Source: Dioscorea cayenensis subsp. rotundata (taxonomy: Eukaryota; Streptophyta; Magnoliopsida; Dioscoreales; Dioscoreaceae). Taken from it: 64,000 nucleotides of DNA. This document shows, piece after piece, positions 35,187 through 44,487 of this stretch. The DNA is taken from positions 1,364,001 through 1,428,000 of the forward strand of contig NC_052476.1 of the NCBI RefSeq assembly GCF_009730915.1. The letters run 5' to 3'. The translations under genes were made by a program, and so were the position numbers. The notes below the pieces were generated by a model, which did no database searches, was not told the origin of the DNA, and saw only the letters and a program-made list of their open reading frames with translations. Each line of letters begins with the position of its first letter. The stretch's first letter is position 1.

Positions 35187-36455
35187 GTGAGTTGATTGAT
35201 TTTCCAAATTACACTGATTAGGCCAAGCATGCTATTAATAATTATTCCAATAAGTTATCCCATGGGAAGCTAATGGAAAGGGTTGGACAGTAATCTTAAT
35301 TTCTATAAATCATTGGTGGAATTATGATGTTCAGGAGACCAACACCTTTCATTTTCTATACGGGGAGGTAGAAATTTTCTTTATGAGATATCAAGCTGCT
35401 TGGAGGGATTCCTATTTGTGGCAATATGTATGATGAATTCATCCCTACTAATGACATATTTTACTATAAAGAAATTTCTGACTTTTCAATTTTGAGAAAC
35501 CTTTTTGATGTCTATCAATGCCTTGCAAGGCAAGAATTTTCCCAAAATAACAAAGGCGTGTCTTTTGCTAATTAGGTAGACTTTTTAGGAAAAGAACAAA
35601 ATTTGATTCAAAATCTAATCCTCGACCTAAACCCTCTCCAGATGTTGATTTAACGGCTTTTGTGTGGCTCTTTGGATTTGTTATTTCATCGTGCCAAGAA
35701 GAGATAATGTGATTAGGTCAACCGTTTTCATAATGGCTTCTGATGTTGTGCATGGAAAAAAGATTGCTTTTGCTCCCGTGGGATTGAATGCGATGATCAA
35801 TAATAGGAAAATAGTTGTAAAAAATTCAAGACCTTTCTTATTATTGACCATGGCATTCAACGTCACATATATGTGCACGGGAACAAAAGCAATCTTTTTT
35901 CCATACATAACAGAAGCCATCATGAACACTGTTGGCCTAATCACATTATGTCTCCTTGGCATGATGAAATAACAAATCCAAAGTGCTATAAAAGCCGCTA
36001 AATCAACATCTTGAGAGGGTTTTGGAGGAGATCATATTTTGAATCAAATTTTGTTCTCTTTCTACAAAAGCCTATCCAATTATCAAAAGGCACGCATTTG
36101 TTGGGAAAAATCTTACCTTATAAGTCATTGATAGATATCAAAAAGATTTTTCAAAGCTAAAAAGTCAGAAATTCCTCTCTGGTGAAATATGTGATGAATT
36201 CATCATATATATCGCCACAAATAGGAAGCCCTTCAAGCAGCTTGATATCCCACAAAGAAATTCCTATCTCCCAATGTAGGAAATGAAAGGTGTTAGTCTC
36301 TTAACACCATAATTCCACCAATGATTTATATAAATTAAGATTTATGTTGTAAGATATAATCCTTTCCACTAGCTCCCCATGGGATAACTCATTGGAATAA
36401 TTATTAATAACACGCTTTGCCCAATCAGAGTAATATGGAAAATCAATCAATTCAC
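35187..36455. repeat. Large inverted repeat built from a plant-mobile-domain gene fragment
   Basis: The left arm (about 35187-35808) and right arm (about 35834-36455) are reverse complements with scattered substitutions and small gaps, separated by a loop of about 25 bp. In the left arm the plus strand reads YDEFIPTNDIFYYKEI, ALWICYFIVP, DNVIR and VFIMASDVVHGKKIAFAP, which match the plant mobile domain (MAIN/PMD family, also captured by transposons). Both arms carry internal stops, so neither is a gene. Transcription through the locus would give a hairpin of about 600 bp. No flanking target duplication was seen. Confidence 0.8.
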
Positions 36456-38661
36456 TAATACCTCATAGGCGGCCAAGTTCACGGTGAAGCAGTTGGAATT
36501 CCCTATACTTCAGAGCTGTGAAAGAGCACTCTTCTTAGAAGATGGATTAATTCAATTTATTATTTCATTAACTTTCAAAAATGAAGTTATTATTTTATTT
36601 TTATTTTTTTTAGTATTTTATTGTATTAATTAACAACAAATTGCGGTTGTTTTTATTTCCTGATTCCTAATTGAACTCCAAATTCTAATTCTATTGTTTG
36701 GGGGAGATCAAGTGAAATGTGTTTGATAAATGGGTATTATTATTATTGTTATTATTATAGTTTTATCAGAATTTACTAAGCTAACATAACACATCCTGAT
36801 TGGTAAAGAAATGTGCATCAAGTGCCAGGTTCATATAGCAAATAAAATAAAAGTTTTACCATGCAAGTACTTTGCACAAATTCAACATGATGGTCTATGG
36901 TCACAAAGATATGAAACTAAAGCTAAATTAGACAGGGAATTCATCTTCTGAGTATGAACAAACCATGCTCAATATGTTGTTGTCAATCAAAGTTTTAATT
37001 TCCTGAAGATGGAAATAGTTACAAAGCAGTGAAAGGAAACTCAAATATTAGAACCCATCAGGTATTAAAGCTGCATGCATTAACAAATCATAATAAGAAT
37101 ATAACATTACAGTTTAGACTTCTCCTTGAATAACACAATTATGCATGTTCGACTGTCTTTGCCTTATGGAACATAAAATTAAGCAAGGTCTAAGATTAAT
37201 TAGGTTTGAATCAGAAGCAGTTTTTACAGCCTATAAAGATTAAAATTCCAGTAATACAACACTAAAATATCCACTAAATAGTGAACAACACAACCAGAAA
37301 TCTCCATCAGTAATTGTACTTCTTTTAACTTAATAAAAATGACCATGGCATCACTCATGCTTGTAGACTGGAATTACGGTTGTGTTTCAAACTTGAAATT
37401 GGATGAGAAGCAATACGAGAACAATAGTTTGAAATGAAATATCCATTGCGCAGAGATTGTGAAAGCATATAGCAACAAGTATAGAGTTATATGAGGCAAA
37501 TGAATATAACCAAAAAATTTACTGACTTATTAATAATGAACACTGATCCAATAAAGAACGCACGAAAAAAATTCTACCAAGATGGACTTCTTCTCTGCAT
37601 TTAGGTATACTACTCCGAGTATCTTAACATGACAATACCATGTAGTACATCAGGCTTTGATAAAGTTTGCAACCAAGCCATAATTAGCATAAATATCTTA
37701 GCATAGTCAGAACAATAGCTTGATGATCATAAGCTCAAAAACTTGCCACATATATAAGCTGCACATTTCTATAATTTTTTTTTTTAAAACTTCATGCTTA
37801 ATTCATGCCATAGTTGTTGTGGAATGCAAACAACATGAATCAACAGAAAGCAAAGCATTGAAACAGAACTGAAACATATCATGAGAAATTATAAAAATCT
37901 ATTTACAAAATTAGGTCAGCAATGTGAAAAGCAAAGCATGATCACAAACTCACACCACTTGCAAGTAATATGAGCTATAAATACATATCAACACTAACAG
38001 ACCAAAATCTATGCATCCTGCAGAACTGCAAGAAATAGTGATAAATTGCAACATATAGCTAAAATATTATGATAATAAAATGACAAAAATTGATCATAAA
38101 CTTGATGAAGCAAAGCTGGCAATGCCTCTGGTTGGTTATTTTTCTCTAATTCTTGATTAATGTAATTTTCTCACTAATGTAATGTTCTCCAAGTTTTTTT
38201 TTGTAAGAAGACTACCTCCATCTTGCAAAAAGCCCAAGGTTCAACTCCAAATTTCCAGGTATCCAATCAAAATTTATAAAAAGGGGGAAAAAAAATCAAA
38301 ACTTGGCAAATTTCAACCTAGGTTTCAGAAATTCACAATCCGAGTTCCACCTTGCAAATCTCATACATAAAGAAACAAAACCTAAATCATTTGAATTACA
38401 ATCTCAATCGAAATCCAAAGTCTTAACATTCAATTGATTAATTCGATTATTAAAAAATTAGAAAGAGTTGCAGAACATGCAGAAGATCCACGAACAAGCA
38501 CTACAAGAGATGCAAATCTCAACTAAAGCTACAAATAATAAAAAAATTTTGCTCAAATCGAGACAAATAAATCCAAAAAAACGCAAATCGTAGAGATCGC
38601 GGAAGCATCAACGACAAAAGGGAAGGAGACGAGCCTGAAAGAAGGAGATCGGATCAAGCGA
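36456..38661. other. Intergenic DNA and 3' flank of the BAP31-like gene
   Basis: Between the inverted repeat and the minus-strand BAP31-like stop. Moderately AT-rich, with no long frame and no family motif. The last few hundred bases are probably its 3' untranslated region. Confidence 0.5.
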
Positions 38662-39057
38662 TCAATCCTGACGCTTGAGGTTCTCGACATGCTGCTCAAG
38701 CTGATCGATCTTGCAAGCGAGATTCGTGACAGCGAAGAGGAGCCAGTAGAGGACGAGGGCGGAGGCGAGTAGGATGCCATTGCGCTGGCTCTTGAGGGTG
38801 GATTTCTGGTGGCGGAGATGCTCGGATGGGGTGCAGGCATGCTCCTGGTCGCACGTCGGCCGAGTCTCGTACTTCCAGTAAACGTCCATGAGGAGAAAGA
38901 GGCAGAAGGGGACGATGGAGAGGAGTGGCTTGAGGACGGAGCGGACGACGGCAATGAGGCCCTTGCGAAGGCGACCGATGCCGGGGAGGGTGATGAAGAG
39001 GAGCATTATCGCCTCCGCCGCCGTGGCGTAGCCGAGCACCACCCACTCTAGCGCCAT
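38662..39057 (-). CDS. BAP31-like ER membrane protein (short plant form)
   Basis: Plant homologue of B-cell receptor-associated protein 31, an ER membrane protein linked to cargo export and quality control. A single 131-residue frame begins MALEWVVLGYATAAEAIMLL and has three hydrophobic segments (about residues 5-25, 40-60 and 97-118). It ends in a short amphipathic tail with IDQLEQHVENLK, much shorter than the coiled coil of animal BAP31 but normal for the ~130-residue plant form. The gene is GC-rich and intronless in its coding part. Open frames on both strands across it are shadows. Its promoter faces the tRNA-Asp gene 111 bp away. Family assignment is confident; function is inferred. Confidence 0.85.
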   Translation of the reverse strand: MALEWVVLGYATAAEAIMLLFITLPGIGRLRKGLIAVVRSVLKPLLSIVPFCLFLLMDVYWKYETRPTCDQEHACTPSEHLRHQKSTLKSQRNGILLASALVLYWLLFAVTNLACKIDQLEQHVENLKRQD

Positions 39058-39108
39058 GGATGTGAATCCAGAACGGGAAACGCGGGGAAATGAGGGAGAA
39101 TTGTGATA

Positions 39109-39116
39109 TATTTATA
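39109..39116 (-). promoter_or_regulatory. TATA box of BAP31-like gene
   Basis: On the minus strand the sequence reads TATAAATA, 52 bp before the start codon. Confidence 0.6.
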
Positions 39117-39168
39117 GTTGTTTTTTTAATAAGTAACAAAATAAACATTTCCCATCACGAACCAACAG

Positions 39169-39240
39169 GTCGTTGTAGTATAGTGGTGAGTATTCCCGCC
39201 TGTCACGCGGGTGACCCGGGTTCGATCCCCGGCAACGGCG
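39169..39240 (+). tRNA. tRNA-Asp (anticodon GTC)
   Basis: A 72-nt cloverleaf. The acceptor stem is GTCGTTG with CAACGGC and discriminator G. The D-arm region reads AGTATAGTGGTGAGTAT, the anticodon loop is CTGTCAC with anticodon GTC, and the T arm is CCCGGGTTCGATCCCCGG. Internal A box (TATAGTGGTGAGTA region) and B box (GGTTCGATCC) are intact and no intron is present. It sits head to head with the BAP31-like gene. Confidence 0.98.
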
Positions 39241-39245
39241 CTTAG

Positions 39246-39253
39246 TTTTTTTT
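39246..39253 (+). terminator. Pol III T-run terminator of tRNA-Asp
   Basis: Eight T residues start five bases after the tRNA 3' end. Confidence 0.9.
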
Positions 39254-40141
39254 AATTACGTTTTAATTGGGAAAAATAAAAAATACTAAGGCTGGTTATA
39301 CAGAAAAGGACCTCAATTTTTTTGCTATGGAATTATTATTAATTTCCAATATATTATCTTTAAATACATGGTTTTTTTTTGTTTTTTCCTCCCGGGGAAT
39401 ATACAAATATTATGAGGTAAAAAGTTAAATAATAAAAAAAATGAAGAAAATGTTATTTATGTTTTCTAAAAAATATTTTTAATTTTTTAAAAATGAGAGA
39501 TATTGACGACCACTTATTTATTTAGCTTATTTCACGATTGTATATGTGTCTAACACATGTTTTATCATATTTTGTTAAAAATAAAAAAAATTGTTTTGGG
39601 TTTTAAGTTACATTGCTTTTAAGTTTCATTTTAATAAATGTACAATACTTTTTGTCCTTATTGAAAAGAATAATCTGAAAATAATTTATATTATTATTGT
39701 TAATTAATTTGGGAGTGAATTATGCATTCTCCATCCATCTATTAATTCCCTTCACGTCTCTTCCATCCATAGGATTTTAAACACAACAACTTTATTATTA
39801 AAAACAAAATTTGGGGTCTATTTTGCATAAAATGACATTAAATAAGTCAGAGAAAGCCTTTGTGACACTGATCACCAATCCAACTTTGTACTCTTCTATT
39901 AATAAGTAACATCTGGCTGTGACTTCCAAGTATTTATTTTATAATCTCACAAGCTAAGCAACATGACTTCCAATCATTTTTCCTTTGAGTAAAAATTAAG
40001 TTCATTTTTATATAATCTTTTTTAAGAAAATAAAAACATAAAAAAAATATAATACAAGAAAAAAAAACATTTGATTTATTGGCACTTGTAAAAAAAATAT
40101 TTTATAGAAATTTTCATTACCCAGGTTCAAAATAAGAGATA

Positions 40142-40326
40142 GTACTAAAAATAATCATCTGTTATCATAGTAGACTTGCAACTTAATTTTTACATATAAT
40201 GGGTGAGTGTACATGAAACCGAACGTTGTATAATAAGTAGTGCCAAAAAAAAATCTTTGGTTATCGGAGTGGATTTATAACTCAATCTTATATATATTGG
40301 GTGGATGATATGCACAATCCAACAAT
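40142..40326. repeat. Diverged tandem pair of a ~90-bp unit
   Basis: Copy 1 (40142-40237) and copy 2 (40238-40326) share, in order, TAGTxCxAAAAA, GTTATC, AGTxGATTTxxAACTxAAT and ATAATGGGTGxxTG-like blocks. No coding potential. Confidence 0.6.
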
Positions 40327-41022
40327 CAACTTTTAGTGGTGTACCAGTCTTAGATACACGGCTTAGCACACTCTGGGCTTGTTTGGATTAGCTTTTAGAA
40401 AATCCAGAAGTGTTATTTTATAAATTAATTAAGCATTTCTGGGTTCAAAAAAACTTGTTTGTTTGGCTTTTCTGCAAAAACAAAAGATGAAAAAAAAACT
40501 GCTTTTTTTAGCTTTTTTATTTTTAGAGCTAGTCATGGTTAGGTTCTGAAAAAAAAAATGTTTTTTTAGCTTATTTTTAAAATTTCTGTTTTTATAAAAA
40601 AAATTAATCGAAACACAAAATAAAAAAAAATACTTAACTTACTTTAAAAAAGTATTTTTTTCCCAGGAGCACTTCTACTAAAAAAACACTTTTTCGATAA
40701 GTTAATTAAAACTATATCTTTATAATATATATATATATAATGCATGAAAAAAAACACAGTTTTTTTTTTTTTTAAAAAAATATTTTTGTAGTTATTATCA
40801 ATCAAATCGAAGTTTTAGTTTAAGAGCACGAATCTCAAAGAAATATCAATGGTGTGCATGCCAGTTAAAACAGCAGGTTAATTGACGTATTTAGCCCCTT
40901 CCCTCCAGACGGTACGCTGTCTTTGAGGCACAGAGATCCAACTCATCCACCCAATTCTTCCCTCCTTCCACGTGCCTCGCACGTGTCAAACTGGTCGTTC
41001 CGCCGCTTCCCACGCTGGCCCA

Positions 41023-41029
41023 TATTTAA
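41023..41029 (+). promoter_or_regulatory. Candidate TATA box of DUF538 gene
   Basis: TATTTAA is the only AT-rich heptamer in the GC-rich leader, 69 bp before the start codon. Confidence 0.5.
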
Positions 41030-41097
41030 CCTTCCCGTGTGCCCGAGCACACCACACCAAACCAAACCCCTCGACGGCGGCGGCGGCGGCGGCGGCG

Positions 41098-41619
41098 ATG
41101 ACTCCGTCTTATCTCCTCCTCGTCCTCCTCCTCCTCAGCGTCTGCTCCTCCGCGGTAAGCTCACCGCTCTCCATCACCACCACCACCACCCCCACCGCCT
41201 ACGAAGTTCTCGAGTCCTATGGCCTCCCCATCGGCCTCCTCCCTCGGGGTGCTCTCGGCTACGAGCTCGACCGCTCCACCGGCGCCTTCACCGCATACCT
41301 CAACGGCAGCTGCGCCTTCTCCATCCGAGGATCGTATGAGCTCCGCTACCAGTCCACCATCTCCGGCCGCATATCGCGAGGCCGGTTGCGTGCCCTGAAG
41401 GGGGTGAGCGTCAAGTTCCTGCTCTTCTGGATCGGCATCATCGAGGTCGATCGCCGTGGCGACCAGCTCCAGTTCTCCGTGGGGATCACGTCAGCGGACT
41501 TCGGGGTTGATAACTTTGATGAATGCCCGCAGTGCGGCTGCGGGATGGATTGCGATCGCTTGAACGGATTGCCCGATGGTGATCGGATGTCGTTGAGGCG
41601 GCTGTCTTCATCGATTTAA
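41098..41619 (+). CDS. DUF538 family secreted protein
   Basis: A 173-residue frame with an N-terminal signal peptide (MTPSYLLLVLLLLSVCSSAV). The DUF538 core follows: AYEVLESYGLPIGLLPRGAL, then YELDRSTGAFTAYLNGSCAF, YELRYQSTISGRISRGRL and VKFLLFWIGIIEVDR, with a Cys-rich tail (CPQCGCGMDC). The frame is open further upstream to 40972, but ATG 41098 is chosen because it starts the signal peptide and follows a GGC repeat leader. The gene is GC-rich and intronless, as is usual for the family. Members are stress-responsive; no biochemical role is firmly established. It probably acts in the secretory pathway or wall. Confidence 0.93.
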   Translation: MTPSYLLLVLLLLSVCSSAVSSPLSITTTTTPTAYEVLESYGLPIGLLPRGALGYELDRSTGAFTAYLNGSCAFSIRGSYELRYQSTISGRISRGRLRALKGVSVKFLLFWIGIIEVDRRGDQLQFSVGITSADFGVDNFDECPQCGCGMDCDRLNGLPDGDRMSLRRLSSSI

Positions 41620-43601
41620 GGTTAGGGTCTTTTTGTTTTTTTTCCTTATTTTCGGAATAAAGGTGGATGATTGGATTGGTAATTGACTTCAGATCTTTGT
41701 CTCTATTGATTGTTTTCTTCAAGATCGATCTTGTTTTGTGGATTATTTACGTGTTTGTTGATGAAATTAGGGTTTTAAATTAGGAACGCAAGTTGTTTGT
41801 TAATGTAGTTTGTTGTAGGCTTGCTTTTTAGGGAAAATAGAAGAGAAGACAAGCAATAAAGAAAGAAATTTGTTATCTTGTGTCTAAGTGGAAGACATTA
41901 AGATGGAGACGCAAGTGATGGTTGCCAAATTTTTATTTACTTGTTTCTTTACTCTACTTAAATCATTTTAGTTTTTCTTTAAAAAAAATGATATTCTTTT
42001 GAATAAATTTGGTTTTTTGTTAGTCTTGATCACATGTTGATCTACTACTGTGGAACAAAGGAGGTGGCTTTTGTGGCATGGCTGCCAAATGGTATGCTTT
42101 CTCTAAAGGTTCTCGGTGGGACTTGAAGAAAATCAATATTTCTCGAGCTATGAGCTTTTTGTTAGTCTTGTTACAATTGGATTGATTGAGGATAGAATAT
42201 GCTTTAGTTTAAGGAGGCAACTGGAAAATAGCATACTTTTGTTGTGTCTACTTTGATGGATAAAAATAGAACAGTACAAAGATACTGATCTCACTTGATA
42301 TTATTTCACTATTTGGATACTTGTATAGAACGAGTTCTATAAGCCTAATGCTTTACATGATGGGTGGGAAGACAAAGAAATTTATGCCATTAGTTGAGCA
42401 AATGACTTATCAAACTGATGTCACAATAGCTTTTTTATACTTACCATGGAGCGTAAAGCTAAATTCAACTATGGACACCCAAGCTGTAAAACAAGTGAAA
42501 CATTTTTCTTAGCATCTGGCAATAAAGTTTGCAGAATTTCGTATGGTTATCCTTGGCATTTATCAGAAGGATTAAGAGGCAAATGGGCAGTATCTTAATT
42601 AGATATATAATGTTGTAGAACAGTTGAGAATTACCTGATAATATCAATCAGTTCATTTTGTTCGACCAAATTTTTAAGATTATTGAATAGAACAATTTGA
42701 TGTAAGCACACAAATGGAATTTTTTCACAGCCGGTTATGATAATAACACTTTTGCTACTTTTGTTGAACATGTCAATGGAGGTGCAGAGCGTGAGAAATT
42801 TTTAACCTAATCTAGCCTTTGAATGTTCTTTGAGGCATCATTTATTTCACTAGTTTATTTTGATTGACCAACTATGAGATTGAGTGGCACTTAAAATGAT
42901 GCTTCAGAAATAGTCCTGCATCACTGTCGTGGATTTTTAACAAATACTTAGCTAACCAATTGTTAAGACAAGTTTTTACTTGCACGATAGATCAAATGGT
43001 CCTTATCCAAATTGTGAAGACTTGCTATAATTTTATATTTCTGGTCAACATTAGAAATTTGACTATCATGCTTGTCAAACAGGATGAGCAGTCTTTGAAT
43101 TTGTCTTCAAAGAACTTCATAATATGTCATGCTTTTTAATTACTTTGATTCCCATTTTGCTTGGCCTGATGTAAAATCCTACTTTCTTTCAGGTTTGTTT
43201 GGACTTTGGTGGCCTGTCAAACTTGATGATATTTCAGCCCCATCAATGCTTATGTTTTCCTACGTGTTCATCACCACTCAAGTATCTTATTTCTTGTGGT
43301 TTTCATTTCCTGTACAATGTGATTGTATACAAGACATTTTCAGGCTACCTTTGTTTTCTTTTGGTGATGAAATTACCAAATTTATGTGGTGTTTGGCATG
43401 TTCTAAGTGATTATGGCGAAATCATGAACCTTTTGTTATATTAGCAGTTCATAGAACTATGTAGATCCAGAGATCTCTTTCGACGATAAAGTTGCTGCAA
43501 CACTTACCGTTTTACATTCTCTAAGAGAACAATACCAATTTGATCAAGTTATCTTTCTTATTTGAGTTGCAGCTCTAGAAGTACATGGACAAGGCTCAGC
43601 C
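41620..43601. other. Intergenic DNA between DUF538 and LEA5-like genes
   Basis: The 3' flank of DUF538 with a T-rich tract, then unremarkable sequence. Small frames near 42321-42512 and 43129-43444 lack family motifs or splice context and are not called. Confidence 0.5.
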
Positions 43602-43990
43602 TCAAACTGATTTGGTAGACAGGATTAACTCTCTCATTTCAGTTACATCAGCACCATGGCAGCTGTTCGCAGGTCGGTAATATCCTGTGACAGGATCAGG
43701 CACCCAGGCAGGTGAAGCTGAAGAAGCAGACGGACCAGCAGACTCTTTCTTGTTCTTGATTGTCACTATCTTCTCCTCTACAGCCGCCACTGCTGCCACC
43801 GATGCATAGTAACATCTCCTGCAATGATGTAAAGGAAAAGGAAAAAAAACCAAACATGTTAGATCAATTGGTCAAGCTATCGTAACTTAATTATTGTTTG
43901 TGCGCTTCAGTGTATATACCTGCTGATACCGAGTCCGGTGCTATCCATGAAGACTCTAATGAGGCTGGTGCTTGCAAGGGTATGAGCCAT
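43602..43990 (-). CDS. LEA5/SAG21-like late embryogenesis abundant protein (LEA_3, 2 exons)
   Basis: Small stress protein of the LEA_3 family (Arabidopsis SAG21/AtLEA5), targeted to mitochondria and tied to oxidative stress tolerance. Exon 1 (43990-43920) reads MAHTLASTSLIRVFMDSTGL and ends in AG before GTATAT. Exon 2 (43818-43602) reads RRCYYASVAAVAAVEEKIV, then the diagnostic WVPDPVTGYYRP and a tail ELILSTKSV. The total is 95 residues, in the normal size range. The N-terminus is basic and hydroxylated with no acidic residue before Asp16, as expected for mitochondrial import. The conserved core is intact, but the tail lacks the usual basic LLK/R-rich end. Same strand as the MFP gene, which starts its last exon 498 bp upstream. 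Confidence 0.9.
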
Positions 43991-44027
43991 TACTTCTATG
44001 CTTGTGTGACAAATGACTGGTTCTTTG

Positions 44028-44049
44028 TATATATATATATATATGTATA
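44028..44049 (-). promoter_or_regulatory. TA-rich candidate TATA region of LEA5-like gene
   Basis: A (TA)n tract 38-59 bp before the start codon is the only TATA-like sequence in the short upstream region. Confidence 0.4.
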
Positions 44050-44487
44050 GAGCTCAGGCTTGAAACTTTTTGGAGAAGAGGAGGGAAATGAAGACAAGTG
44101 GGTGGAAGGTAATGAAACAGTGAAGCATTCAATACTTTGTGTTGTCAGCAGAAGCCCTCCACTCAGAGGGGGACCAGTGCAAAAAGCTGGTTAGGTACTC
44201 TGAATCTTCAATTATTTTGTGGATGTTGTTTTATCTCAAATAACTAAAAAATCGACTATTTTTATGTTGCTGATAAAGAATGATAAAGTTTATGATATGT
44301 TATTTACAATTTGTATTGGTTGAGTTAAAAGGAACATCATGTGGATGCAATCAATTTGACTCTTTGTGGGATGCAAGAGCTGCTGTGCTTCAGATATAAC
44401 AAACTTTATTGAATTACTCTGAAATTTATTACATGATGCTGAATTGATCTCTGTTAAACATACATAATTTGGCATGATTAAGTAGGC

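Larger units (their letters stand above)
39254..41097. other. Intergenic DNA before DUF538 gene
   Basis: AT-rich. A two-copy tandem repeat lies at 40142-40326. From 40375 a stretch begins GGGCTTGTTTGGATTAGCTT, a common plant MITE-like opening, but no matching end was found. GC content rises sharply after about 40900, marking the promoter and leader of the DUF538 gene. Confidence 0.5.

Noticed and set aside
35664-35972. Overlapping ~100-codon frames on both strands with similar proteins
   Set aside because: This is a by-product of the inverted repeat: each frame reads one arm and then the complement of the other. It is not a gene.
38553-39148. Overlapping frames on both strands over the BAP31-like gene
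   Set aside because: Shadows caused by GC-rich sequence; only the MALEWVVLGY frame has the membrane topology and family match.
40375-40740. Possible MITE beginning GGGCTTGTTTGGATTAGC
   Set aside because: No matching inverted end or target duplication could be found.
43129-43444. Exon-like stretch after a TTTCAG between DUF538 and LEA5
   Set aside because: Short frames without family motif, no donor and no partner exon.
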